Under the pieces are notes generated by a model, which saw only the letters and a list, made by a program, of their open reading frames with translations, ran no database searches and was not told the origin of the DNA. This document shows, piece after piece, positions 38,115-45,588 of a stretch of DNA of 60,639 bases. The stretch's first letter is position 1; each line of letters opens with the position of its first letter. A program made the position numbers and the translations under genes. The DNA is taken from the NCBI GenBank assembly GCA_020160955.1, contig JAIUOX010000011.1, positions 1 through 60,639 of the forward strand, read 5' to 3'. This stretch comes from Pseudomonadota bacterium. Its GTDB lineage: Bacteria; Pseudomonadota; Alphaproteobacteria; Reyranellales; Reyranellaceae.

Positions 38115-38750
38115 TCAGGCGCTGTTGCGCTGGCCCCAGCGCTCGAGGAAGTCGATGCAGAAGGCGAGGTCGGTGACGTCGACGTAGCGGCGGCCGATGT
38201 CGCGCAGGTTGTCGCGGTGCGGGCCTTCCTCGATGTCGCCGACGCAGTCCTCGGGCACCAGGGTGCGGAAGCGGTGGCTGAACGAATCCAGCGCGCTGCC
38301 GCGGATGCAGCCCGAGGTGTTGCAGCCGGTGACGATCATGGTATCGACCCGCTCCTTCATGAAGTAGTTGGCGACGCCGGTCTCGAAGAAGATCGACGGT
38401 CCCTTCTTGGTGACCTTGAGGTCGTAGGCCGGGTCGTAGATCCGCGGGTCGAGCGCCGTGCTGGGATGGTCGTGCAGGAACGTCTCCTTGACGGCCGTGA
38501 TCTTCCAGTAGGGCATCTCGCGTTCGTTCATGTAGGCGGTGTTGCACACCGCGACCGGCACGCCGACGCGGCGCGCGACCTGCAGCAGCTTCGCGGTGTT
38601 CTCGACCGCCCGCATGACCAGCGGCGCGCCGCCCAGCGGGTACTGCGGGTCGGTGAAGCCGAGCTGGAAGTCGACCACGACGATGCCGGGCTTGTCGCCG
38701 GTGCCGACCGAGATCTCGCCGTAGCTGCGCCGCTGGTAGTCGTCGTTCAT
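38115..38750 (-). CDS. Cysteine hydrolase, N-carbamoylsarcosine amidase/isochorismatase family
   Basis: A 211-residue hydrolase with the family triad Asp27 (IVVVDFQLGFTD), Lys116 (VTKKGPSIFF) and Cys148 (TGCNTSGCIRGSALDS). A cis-peptide Val/Gly pair precedes the Cys, as expected. The sequence resembles N-carbamoylsarcosine amidase more than isochorismatase. Substrates in the family include carbamoyl compounds, nicotinamide and ureidoacrylate. It may belong functionally with the carbamoyl chemistry at 24867-28631, but 10 kb separates them. Convergent with the YbaK-like gene, 6 bases apart. Confidence 0.85.
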   Translation of the reverse strand: MNDDYQRRSYGEISVGTGDKPGIVVVDFQLGFTDPQYPLGGAPLVMRAVENTAKLLQVARRVGVPVAVCNTAYMNEREMPYWKITAVKETFLHDHPSTALDPRIYDPAYDLKVTKKGPSIFFETGVANYFMKERVDTMIVTGCNTSGCIRGSALDSFSHRFRTLVPEDCVGDIEEGPHRDNLRDIGRRYVDVTDLAFCIDFLERWGQRNSA

Positions 38751-38808
38751 CTGCCGCTTCTCCTGTGCCTCGCCGGACTCTGTGCGAAAGCCATGCCAGC
38801 GGCCAACG

Positions 38809-38838
38809 AAAAACCCTCCCCGCGCGGGCGGGGAGGGT
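38809..38838 (-). terminator. Rho-independent terminator of the PepSY-like gene C
   Basis: On the minus strand an 11-bp stem ACCCTCCCCGC/GCGGGGAGGGT (38813-38823 with 38828-38838) with a 4-base loop is followed by TTTTTC. It begins 24 bases after the stop of the gene ending at 38863 and separates it from the cysteine hydrolase gene. Confidence 0.85.
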
Positions 38839-38862
38839 CGGTTCGGGGAAGCGCCGGGTGGC

Positions 38863-39177
38863 TCAGCGGACCTGGCTGACCTTGCCCTGGGCGTCGAGGG
38901 CGAGATGCACCGGCTGGTTGTTGCGGTCGCGGCCGACCGCGTGCCACGTGCCGTCGCTGCCGCGCTGGACGCCGCGGACCCCGCTGTAGCCGCCCTGCTC
39001 GAACTGGGTCCGCGCGACCGCGGTGGCGACCGTCACGGTCGGCTCGCTGCGCGGGCCGAGCGGGTCGCTCTGGGCGATCGGGCGCGGCATGGTCGCGCCA
39101 CCGTAGGGCGAGGCGGCCTGGGCCTGGGTTGCCGCGGCGGCGGCCACGACGGCGAGGATGACGAGGGGACGATTCAT
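38863..39177 (-). CDS. Small secreted PepSY-like protein, paralogue C
   Basis: A 104-residue protein with a signal peptide (MNRPLVILAVVAAAAATQAQ) and a C-terminal domain ARTQFEQGGYSGVRGVQRGS, DGTWHAVGRD, then VHLALDAQGKVSQVR. It shares the E-x-x-GY, DGxW/F and final DxxG pattern with paralogues A and B. I chose the ATG at 39177, where the signal peptide begins and an AAGGAG ribosome site lies just upstream. A strong terminator follows, so it is a single-gene unit. A 26-bp palindrome lies 75 bases upstream of its start. Confidence 0.65.
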   Translation of the reverse strand: MNRPLVILAVVAAAAATQAQAASPYGGATMPRPIAQSDPLGPRSEPTVTVATAVARTQFEQGGYSGVRGVQRGSDGTWHAVGRDRNNQPVHLALDAQGKVSQVR

Positions 39178-39242
39178 TGACGCGTACTCCTTTACACGAC
39201 GCTGTTGAACGACCCCGATCCTCGCCAGCAATGCGGCAGCAT

Positions 39243-39277
39243 CGTGATGCAAACACGCATCACGCGTGATGCGTGTT
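39243..39277. promoter_or_regulatory. 26-bp perfect palindrome with an extra CGTGATGC half-site
   Basis: Bases 39252-39277 are a gapless perfect palindrome built on AACACGCATCACG and its complement. The half-site CGTGATGC occurs at 39243-39250 and 39265-39272 and its reverse complement at 39257-39264, so three half-sites lie within 30 bases. It is between the end of nnrU and the start of paralogue C. A multi-site operator for paralogue C is the best guess; a hairpin terminator for the nnrU operon is the alternative, with only TTT after it. Confidence 0.55.
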
Positions 39278-39285
39278 GTGTCGGT

Positions 39286-39855
39286 TCAGCGAACCGCGAC
39301 GCCGATCAGCGACTCGTGCAGGAAGGCAAAGGCGAAGTAGGCGACCGTGCCGATCACCACGACGAGGATGTCGTTGCGCCCGAACGCGGCGACCGGTGCC
39401 GCGCCGGTGTCGCCGCGCCGCTTGAGGGAAATGCGGTCGTAGACCGCCCACGCGAGCAGGCTGCCGAACATCAGCATCGATCCGAGGTCGCCGTTGACCA
39501 GCAGGTGAGACAGCGCCCACGCCTTGACGGCGACCAGCATCGGGTGACGCAGCAGCGCCTTGATGCGGCTGGGCGGCGCATACGTCGCGGCCAGCGAGAC
39601 GAGGGCGAACCACAGCAGCGCCAGCGCCACCGGGTGCAGGGCGGCCGGCGGGTCCCAGACGGGAATGTAGCCGGCCCGGCGATAGGCGCCGAAGCCCCAC
39701 ACGATGAGAACGAGGCCCGCGAGGGCGAGCAGCGAGTACAGGCCCTTGTAGGGACCCTCGCCTATCCGGCCGATCAGGGCGGCCCGGGGCGCGCGCAGCG
39801 TGGTGAAGAAATGGGCGCCGATGAACAGCACCAGGCCGAGGATCAGGAGACTCAT
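39286..39855 (-). CDS. NnrU-family membrane protein
   Basis: A 189-residue protein with five or six membrane helices. The NnrU signature is visible in GLVLFIGAHFFTTLRAPRAA, GLYSLLALAGLVLIVWGFG, ALHPVALALLWFAL and IKALLRHPMLVAVKAWALSH. NnrU was named for a role near nitrite/nitric-oxide reductase genes, but no denitrification gene is visible here, and NnrU-like genes are widespread without them. It is last in a minus-strand operon behind the split chromate transporter, 12 bases from it. Confidence 0.85.
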   Translation of the reverse strand: MSLLILGLVLFIGAHFFTTLRAPRAALIGRIGEGPYKGLYSLLALAGLVLIVWGFGAYRRAGYIPVWDPPAALHPVALALLWFALVSLAATYAPPSRIKALLRHPMLVAVKAWALSHLLVNGDLGSMLMFGSLLAWAVYDRISLKRRGDTGAAPVAAFGRNDILVVVIGTVAYFAFAFLHESLIGVAVR

Positions 39856-39867
39856 GGGACCGCAGTA

Positions 39868-40401
39868 TCAGGCGATCTGGAGCCAGTGGGCAAGCAGCCC
39901 GACCAGGCCCGAGGCGACGATCGGGTAGGCGGGGTTGAGCTTTGTCTTGAACAGCAGCAGGAACACGATCGCCGCGACGGCGGCCCACAGCCAGTCGGTC
40001 ACGGCGCCGCGGCCCATGATGATCGCGCCGGCCAGCACCAGCCCCACGGAGACCGAGCCCAGCCCGCTCTGGATCGCCGGCCGCCAGCGCCAGGTCGAGA
40101 GGTGGATCCACAGGCGGCCGATGAAGAAGGTCAGCAGCCCGGTCGGCAGGAAGAAAGCCACCAGCGCGACGGCGGCGCCGGGCAGGCCGGCGACGACCGC
40201 GCCGATCGACGCCACCATCATCATGTTGGGACCCGGCGCGAGCTGCCCGAGGCTGTAGAAGTGCAGCATCTCGGGGAAGGTCATCCAATGATAGGTCTCG
40301 ACGGTCAGCGTCTTGAGCTCGGGAAAGGCCGCCATGCCGCCGCCGACCGTCAGCAGCGACAGGTACGAGAAGACGCCGGCGATATCGAGGAGCTGCTTCA
40401 T
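39868..40401 (-). CDS. Chromate transporter (ChrA half), second
   Basis: A 177-residue short-chain CHR protein, one six-helix half of the ChrA fold: FSYLSLLTVGGGMAAFPEL at the start, LGQLAPGPNMMMVASIGAVV (the family PGP motif), then helices with GAAVALVAFFLPTGLLTFFIG. Paired short CHR proteins work together in chromate or sulfate efflux in characterised cases. Its ATG overlaps the stop of the first half (ATGA at 40398-40401), as expected for partners needed in equal amounts. Confidence 0.9.
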   Translation of the reverse strand: MKQLLDIAGVFSYLSLLTVGGGMAAFPELKTLTVETYHWMTFPEMLHFYSLGQLAPGPNMMMVASIGAVVAGLPGAAVALVAFFLPTGLLTFFIGRLWIHLSTWRWRPAIQSGLGSVSVGLVLAGAIIMGRGAVTDWLWAAVAAIVFLLLFKTKLNPAYPIVASGLVGLLAHWLQIA

Positions 40402-40970
40402 GACGACTTCCCGCCGCGCGGCCGGTGCCACCAGATCGCGACCGCCCCGGCCCCCAGCAGCGCGATCGGCACCGAGACCTTGAAGCCGACCACGGCGGCC
40501 GCTGTGGCGAGCACGATCACGTAGTCGGCGAAGCCCTTCAGCACGCGCGACCCGAGCTGGACCATCACGACGACGATCAGGCCGAGCGCGCCCGCCGCGA
40601 TGCCGTGCAGGAACGCCTTCGACCACGGGTCGTCGCCGCCGATGCCGTAGGCGTAGGCCGCGCCGGTCATCAGCGCCGCCCCGGGCAGGCACATGCCGAG
40701 CGTCGCCAGCAGCGCGCCCCAGCCGCCGCGCAGCCGGTCGCCGACCAGGATCGACATGTTGGTGGCGTTCAGCCCCGGCAGGGTCTGGCTGATCGACAGC
40801 AGCTCGACGAAGGTGACGTCGTCCAGCCAGCGCTCGCGCACCACCAGGCCGGTGCGCAGGTAGCCGACCACGCCGCCGCCGAGGCTGGTGGCGCCCATGA
40901 CGAGGAACACCCAGAACAGGTGGCCGAGGGAAGGCTTGTCGGCGAGAGGCGGTGTGTCGCTGTCGGTCAT
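40398..40970 (-). CDS. Chromate transporter (ChrA half), first
   Basis: A 190-residue short-chain CHR protein with the partner signature: LFWVFLVMGATSLGGGVVGY, then ELLSISQTLPGLNATNMSIL and GGWGALLATLGMCLPGAALM. The PGxNxxN motif is the one found in the second type of CHR half. Its ATG at 40970 overlaps the stop of the CYTH-like gene (ATGA at 40967-40970). Three coupled genes in a row argue for one operon. Confidence 0.9.
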   Translation of the reverse strand: MTDSDTPPLADKPSLGHLFWVFLVMGATSLGGGVVGYLRTGLVVRERWLDDVTFVELLSISQTLPGLNATNMSILVGDRLRGGWGALLATLGMCLPGAALMTGAAYAYGIGGDDPWSKAFLHGIAAGALGLIVVVMVQLGSRVLKGFADYVIVLATAAAVVGFKVSVPIALLGAGAVAIWWHRPRGGKSS

Positions 40971-41917
40971 TCGTGCGCCTGCGGCGGGTTGCCCTTCAAC
41001 CGGTAGACGGCGCCGGTCTTGGTGGTGGTGAGCGACAGCCAGTCGGCGGCGACCTGCTGCAACTCGATGAAGAAGTGCTCGCAGCGCGCGAGCGCCCTGG
41101 CGCTCGGCGGTTCCGCGGGGTCGAAGCGGATCTGGTAGGCGAACTCGCCGACGAACGGCCGGTGGTCGCCGCGCGAGCGCCACAGCGCGAGGTTGGCGGT
41201 GGCATGGGTGCGCTTGCCGAACTCGAGACGGCAAAGGTCCTGCATCAGTTCCTCGACGATGCATTCGTTGACCAGGGCGACCTTTTCCTGGCCCTCGCTG
41301 GGGATCGAAGACAGCGCCGGGAACAGGCGTTGCAGGTCGGGCAGCGTCATGCGGCCCAGCGTCTCGAGGTCCAGCCGCGCGGCCTCCGGCGACTGGCTCA
41401 ACGCGAACTCGACGTTGTGCGCGAGCAGCCGCCGCATGCCGCCCAGCCGTTCCCGCAGCGGCATCACCTCGAGCTTGAACTTGATCTTGTAGCGTTCCGA
41501 TATGTGCGGCCGGACGTCGAGCGCCTGCGCCGCCTTCATGTCGGTGGTGCGGAACTTGAAGACGATCTCGGGATCGTTCATCGGGAAGCCGTTCTCGTAG
41601 GCGATGCGGCGGCGCACGATGAAGCCGTGATTGTAGAAGCGGAAGTCGGCGGTATCGAGGAACAGGACCTCGCGGATTTCCGGCCGCGGGGCGTCGGGAA
41701 GCACGCGGACGTGCCCGACATCGGTGCGCTCGGCGGCCCGTTCGACCAGCGCGGCGAACTCGCGGAAGACCTTGGCGGAGGTGAAGCGGTCGGGCTTGAG
41801 GATCAGCTTGCACTGGAGGAAGCCGATCTCGTCGAAGCGCCGTCCATCGGCGTAGGCGCCGTCGTAGCGTTCGGCCAGCCAGGCCGGCAACAGAAGGTCC
41901 GCGGTATTGTCGGCCAT
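40967..41917 (-). CDS. CYTH-like fold protein, function unknown
   Basis: A 316-residue cytosolic protein I do not recognise with certainty. The strand order and motifs resemble the CYTH/VTC triphosphate-tunnel fold: FLQCKLILKPDRF as a degenerate first strand in place of ExExK, VLFLDTADFRFYNHGFIVRRR, EIVFKFRTTD, YKIKFKLEVMPL, and late GEFAYQIRF and FFIELQQ strands. It may bind polyphosphate or a nucleotide, but the usual acidic pattern is incomplete. It is coupled to the split chromate transporter by an ATGA overlap. I chose the ATG at 41917; upstream frame is low-complexity. Confidence 0.55.
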   Translation of the reverse strand: MADNTADLLLPAWLAERYDGAYADGRRFDEIGFLQCKLILKPDRFTSAKVFREFAALVERAAERTDVGHVRVLPDAPRPEIREVLFLDTADFRFYNHGFIVRRRIAYENGFPMNDPEIVFKFRTTDMKAAQALDVRPHISERYKIKFKLEVMPLRERLGGMRRLLAHNVEFALSQSPEAARLDLETLGRMTLPDLQRLFPALSSIPSEGQEKVALVNECIVEELMQDLCRLEFGKRTHATANLALWRSRGDHRPFVGEFAYQIRFDPAEPPSARALARCEHFFIELQQVAADWLSLTTTKTGAVYRLKGNPPQAHE

Positions 41918-41958
41918 TCGCACTCCCCGGGACAGCGTATCGCGGGGGGCGCGACCTG

Positions 41959-42261
41959 TCATCCGGAGGGGGCGGCGTCGACCTTGCCGAACGACTCGAC
42001 CTTGCCCTCGCCGTAACAGACGTAGTAGCGCTCGGACAGCGACCACGGCACGCGGCTCCAGAAGTCCTTGAGCAGCGAGTAGTAGGCGCATTCCTTGCCG
42101 GGCGAATGGACCACGGTGTCGGGCGATCCCATCGCCGACAGCACCTGCTCGCGGTCCATGCCGGCATGGACGCGGTCGATGGTGCGCGCCGGCACGTCGC
42201 ATCCCGCGACGGCGATCGCCGCCGGCAGGACCAGGAGCAGGGCGGAGTGGCTGGGCCTCAT
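41959..42261 (-). CDS. Small BamE/SmpA-like lipoprotein
   Basis: A 100-residue lipoprotein: signal peptide with lipobox VAGC (Cys near residue 21), then IDRVHAGMDREQVLSAMGSPD, the BamE/OmlA pattern, and YYVCYGEGKVESFGKVD at the end. True BamE is larger and conserved near fur; this looks like a small relative rather than the BAM-complex subunit. It starts at 42261 with GAGAGACG upstream and is the first gene before the CYTH-like operon, 41 bases ahead. Confidence 0.7.
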   Translation of the reverse strand: MRPSHSALLLVLPAAIAVAGCDVPARTIDRVHAGMDREQVLSAMGSPDTVVHSPGKECAYYSLLKDFWSRVPWSLSERYYVCYGEGKVESFGKVDAAPSG

Positions 42262-42384
42262 GGTCGTCTCTCCTCGACTGGACGCGGACCGGCGGGCGGA
42301 TAAGGCAGGCTTGGCCTCGCCGGCAGGAATTGTCGGGCTGCGTGGCGTCTGGCGAAACGCCGGTCGATGCGGTAGTCCGAACGC

Positions 42385-43581
42385 ATGTCCGACCCGACGC
42401 GTTTCCAGCTCCCCGGCGTTGCCGCTTCCCTGAGCGGCTCGATCGCCGGCCTCCCCGAGACCCCGATCAGCGAAGTCGCCATGACGGTGTTCGGCGATCC
42501 CGACGTCGTGCCGATGTGGTTCGGCGAGAGCGATATCGTGACGCCGGCCTTCGTGCGTGACGCCGCGGCGCGCGGCCTGCAGGCGGGTGAAACCTTCTAC
42601 ACCTGGCAACGTGGCATCCCCGAGTTGCGCGCCGCGCTGTCGGCCTACACCAGCCGGCTGTACGGCATCGACTGCCCCGCCGACCGGATCTCGGTGACGA
42701 CCGGCGGCATGCAGGCGATCCTGTTGTCGTGCCAGCTGCTGCTCGATCCCGGTGACAACGTGGTGATCGTCTCGCCGATCTGGCCGAACATCACTTCGGC
42801 CGCGAAGCTGGTGCGCGCCGAGCCGCGCTACGTCGCGCTCGACCGCCGCGCCGACGGCGGCTGGTCGCTCGACCTGCAGAAGCTGTTCGACATCGTGGAT
42901 GGCCGCACGCGGGCGATCTTCGTCAACTCGCCGGGCAACCCGACCGGCTGGACCATGAGCCAGGACGAGCAGCGCGCGCTGCTCGACTTCGCGCGCCGGC
43001 GCGGCATCTGGATCATGGCCGACGAGGTCTACGCGCGTCTGATCTACACGCGCCCGGTGGCGCCGTCGTTCCTCGAGCTGGCCGGACCGGACGACCCGGT
43101 GCTGGTCCTGAACTCGTTCTCCAAGCCGTGGGCGATGACCGGCTGGCGGCTCGGCTGGCTGACCCATCCGGCCGGGCTGGGCGACCAGTTCGCCAAGCTG
43201 GTGCAGATCAACACCTCGGGCGTGCCCGGCTTCCTGCAGCGCGGCGGCGTCGCGGCGCTGGAGCAGGGCGACGCCTTCGTCGACGAGATGGTCGCCCGCT
43301 GTCGGGCGGGCGGCGAACAGGTGTTCCAGCGCCTGTCGGCCCTGCCGCAGGTGCGGATCGCGCGGCCCGAGGCCGCCTTCTACGCCTTCTTCTCGGTCGA
43401 GGGCGTGACCGACACGCTCGCCTTCTGCAAGAAGCTGGCGAAGGAGTACAAGGTCGGCCTGGCGCCGGGCGAGGCGTTCGGCCCGGGCGGGCAGGGCAAC
43501 ATCCGGCTGTGCTTCGCGTCCGGCGCCGAGCGGCTGAGCCGCGGCCTCGACCGGATCGAGGCCGCGATCAAGGCCCTCTAG
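42385..43581 (+). CDS. Class I/II pyridoxal-phosphate aminotransferase
   Basis: A fold-type I aminotransferase, 398 residues. PMWFGESDIVTPAFVRDAA is an aspartate-aminotransferase-like opening; VTTGGMQAILLSCQLLLDPG, FVNSPGNPTGW, IMADEVYARLIY and the Schiff-base Lys in NSFSKPWAMTGWRLGW follow, and the end binds substrate carboxylate through NIRLCFAS. Substrate specificity cannot be set by reading. No ribosome site is present; TAGTCC at 42373-42378 lies where a -10 would give a leaderless transcript. Divergent from the small lipoprotein. Confidence 0.9.
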   Translation: MSDPTRFQLPGVAASLSGSIAGLPETPISEVAMTVFGDPDVVPMWFGESDIVTPAFVRDAAARGLQAGETFYTWQRGIPELRAALSAYTSRLYGIDCPADRISVTTGGMQAILLSCQLLLDPGDNVVIVSPIWPNITSAAKLVRAEPRYVALDRRADGGWSLDLQKLFDIVDGRTRAIFVNSPGNPTGWTMSQDEQRALLDFARRRGIWIMADEVYARLIYTRPVAPSFLELAGPDDPVLVLNSFSKPWAMTGWRLGWLTHPAGLGDQFAKLVQINTSGVPGFLQRGGVAALEQGDAFVDEMVARCRAGGEQVFQRLSALPQVRIARPEAAFYAFFSVEGVTDTLAFCKKLAKEYKVGLAPGEAFGPGGQGNIRLCFASGAERLSRGLDRIEAAIKAL

Positions 43582-43611
43582 GCGATCGCGGCGGATAGAC
43601 GGACGGGGATC

Positions 43612-44394
43612 ATGACAACGCCAGCCGAGACCCCGTCCATCGAGGTCCGACACCTGCGCAAGCTGTACGGCGAGGTCATCGCGGTCGACGACCTGAGCTT
43701 CGCGGTGCGTCCGGGCACGGTGCTCGGGCTGCTGGGCGGCAACGGCGCCGGCAAGACCACGACGATCGCCATGCTGCTGGGACTGCTCGAGCCGTCGGCC
43801 GGCGACATCCACGTGCTCGGCATCGACATGCGCCGACGGCGCTACGCGGCCCTGCCGCGCATGAACTTCTCGTCGCCCTACGTCGACCTGCCGCATCGCC
43901 TCACCGTGCGCCAGAACCTGCTGTTCTACGGCCGGCTCTACAGCGTGCCGCAGCTCAAGCGGCGGATCGACGAGATCGCCGAGCACATGCAGGTCGCGGC
44001 CTTCCTCGACCGTCCGGCCGGCAAGCTGTCGGCCGGCCAGAAGACCCGCGTCGCGCTGGCCAAGGCGCTGATCAACAAGCCGGCGGTGCTGCTGCTCGAC
44101 GAGCCGACGGCGTCGCTCGATCCCGACACCGCCGACTGGGTGCGCAGCTACCTCGAGGACTACCGCCGCGAGACCGGCGCCACGATCCTGCTGGCCTCGC
44201 ACAACATGGGCGAGGTCGAGCGGCTGTGCGACGACGTGCTGCTGCTGCAGGCCGGCAAGGTGTTCGACCGCGGCAGCCCGCGCGAGCTGGTCGAACGGTT
44301 CGGCCGCGAGGACATGGAGGAGGTCTTCCTCGACATGGCGCGCGGCCGCGGGCGCGGCCTGCAATCCCTCGAGCGCAAGGAGGCGGCGCGATGA
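43612..44394 (+). CDS. ABC-2-type exporter ATP-binding protein
   Basis: A 260-residue ATPase: LRKLYGEVIAVDDLSFAV, Walker A GGNGAGKTTTIAML, Q-loop MNFSSPYVDLPHRLTVRQNL, signature LSAGQKTRVALAKAL, Walker B VLLLDEPTASLDPDTA, H-loop LASHNMGEVERLCDD. This is the drug/NodI-type class used for export, not import. It ends in the permease gene (ATGA at 44391-44394). Its cargo is unknown. Confidence 0.92.
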   Translation: MTTPAETPSIEVRHLRKLYGEVIAVDDLSFAVRPGTVLGLLGGNGAGKTTTIAMLLGLLEPSAGDIHVLGIDMRRRRYAALPRMNFSSPYVDLPHRLTVRQNLLFYGRLYSVPQLKRRIDEIAEHMQVAAFLDRPAGKLSAGQKTRVALAKALINKPAVLLLDEPTASLDPDTADWVRSYLEDYRRETGATILLASHNMGEVERLCDDVLLLQAGKVFDRGSPRELVERFGREDMEEVFLDMARGRGRGLQSLERKEAAR

Positions 44395-45188
44395 GCGGCT
44401 CGGCGTTGCGGATCTACGCGCTGGTGATGCGCCACGTCCAGATCTGGCGCAGCTCGATCATGCGGCTGGTCGATTCGATCTACTGGCCGGCGGTGCAGAT
44501 GGTGATGTGGGGCTTCATGACCCAGTACCTGCTGCCCCAGGCCTCGTTCGTCGCGCAGGCGGCGGGCGTGCTGCTGTCGGGCCTGCTGCTGTGGGAGGTC
44601 GTGGTCCGCGGCAACCTCTCGCTCAGCATCGCCTTCCTCGAGGAGATGTGGAGCCGCAACCTCGGCCACCTGTTCGTGAGCCCGATCCGGTCGTGGGAGA
44701 TGGCGACCGGGATCATCATCGCGGCGCTGCTGCGCACGCTGCTCGGGATGGTGCCGGTGTCGCTGCTGGCGTGGGCGTTCTTCGGCTTCTCGATCTACTC
44801 TCTCGGCCTGCCGCTGGTCGCCTTCTTCGCGATCCTGCAGATGTTCTCGTGGTCGATCGGCCTCGCCATGTCCGGGATGATCATGCGGGTCGGCCAGAGC
44901 GCCGAGAGCTTCGCGTGGGCCGCCGTCTTCATCCTGATGCCGGTGAGCGGCGTCTATTACCCGGTGAGCGTGCTGCCGCACTGGCTGCAGGTGATCTCGT
45001 GGGGGCTGCCGCCGGCCTACGTATTCGAGGGCATGCGTTCGATCCTGGCGCACGGCGTGGTGCGCTGGGACCTGCTGGGCATGGCCTTCGGCCTGTCGGT
45101 GGTCTACCTCGTGATCGGCTTCCAGGTCTTCCAGGCCTTCTTCCGGGCGTCGCGGCGAGCCGGTACCCTGCTGGGGCAGGGCGAGTGA
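44391..45188 (+). CDS. ABC-2-type exporter permease
   Basis: A 265-residue permease with six membrane helices. YWPAVQMVMWGFMTQYLLP and GLLLWEVVVRGNLSLSIAFLEEMWSRNL near the N terminus, then LFVSPIRSWEMATG and PVSGVYYPVSVLPHWLQ, are NodJ/ABC-2 features. It forms the exporter with the preceding ATPase. A small lipoprotein gene starts 16 bases later and may be part of the same unit. Confidence 0.9.
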   Translation: MSGSALRIYALVMRHVQIWRSSIMRLVDSIYWPAVQMVMWGFMTQYLLPQASFVAQAAGVLLSGLLLWEVVVRGNLSLSIAFLEEMWSRNLGHLFVSPIRSWEMATGIIIAALLRTLLGMVPVSLLAWAFFGFSIYSLGLPLVAFFAILQMFSWSIGLAMSGMIMRVGQSAESFAWAAVFILMPVSGVYYPVSVLPHWLQVISWGLPPAYVFEGMRSILAHGVVRWDLLGMAFGLSVVYLVIGFQVFQAFFRASRRAGTLLGQGE

Positions 45189-45204
45189 GATTGGAAAGGG
45201 GATC

Positions 45205-45588
45205 ATGCTGAAGAACATCTGCGCGACCGTGGCGCTGGCCGCATTGGCCACCGCCTGCACCACGACCGGCCAGGACAAGCCGACGCCGGACGTCTGGACC
45301 GTCAACTACAACGTCGGCTTCGACAGCATGGTCGCTTGCCTCGCCGCGCCGCCGACCGGCGCCTTCCAGACCTACCCGCCGGCCTTCCCGTCGGCCGGCC
45401 AGGCGCGCATCGTCTTCATCCCGGCCAACACGCCGCAGGCCAACTCGGCCTATGTCGTCACCCAGATGGTCGGCAACAACAGCATGGTGAGCTGGCAGCG
45501 CTTCGGCCAGGTCCGCGGGCTCGACTGGCTGGACGGCGAGGCGCGCAACCGCGCCGATGCCTGCGCCGCGACCCTCAGGGGCTCCTGA
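45205..45588 (+). CDS. Small lipoprotein, function unknown
   Basis: A 127-residue lipoprotein: a hydrophobic signal segment (ICATVALAALATACTTTG, lipobox ATAC with Cys near residue 18), then a single domain with VNYNVGFDSMVACLAAPP, FIPANTPQANSAYVVTQMVG and ARNRADACAATL. Two more cysteines may form a disulfide. I recognise no family. A GGGGAT stretch precedes the ATG. It is close behind the ABC exporter, and its 3' end overlaps the end of convergent mepA by 14 bases. Confidence 0.6.
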   Translation: MLKNICATVALAALATACTTTGQDKPTPDVWTVNYNVGFDSMVACLAAPPTGAFQTYPPAFPSAGQARIVFIPANTPQANSAYVVTQMVGNNSMVSWQRFGQVRGLDWLDGEARNRADACAATLRGS

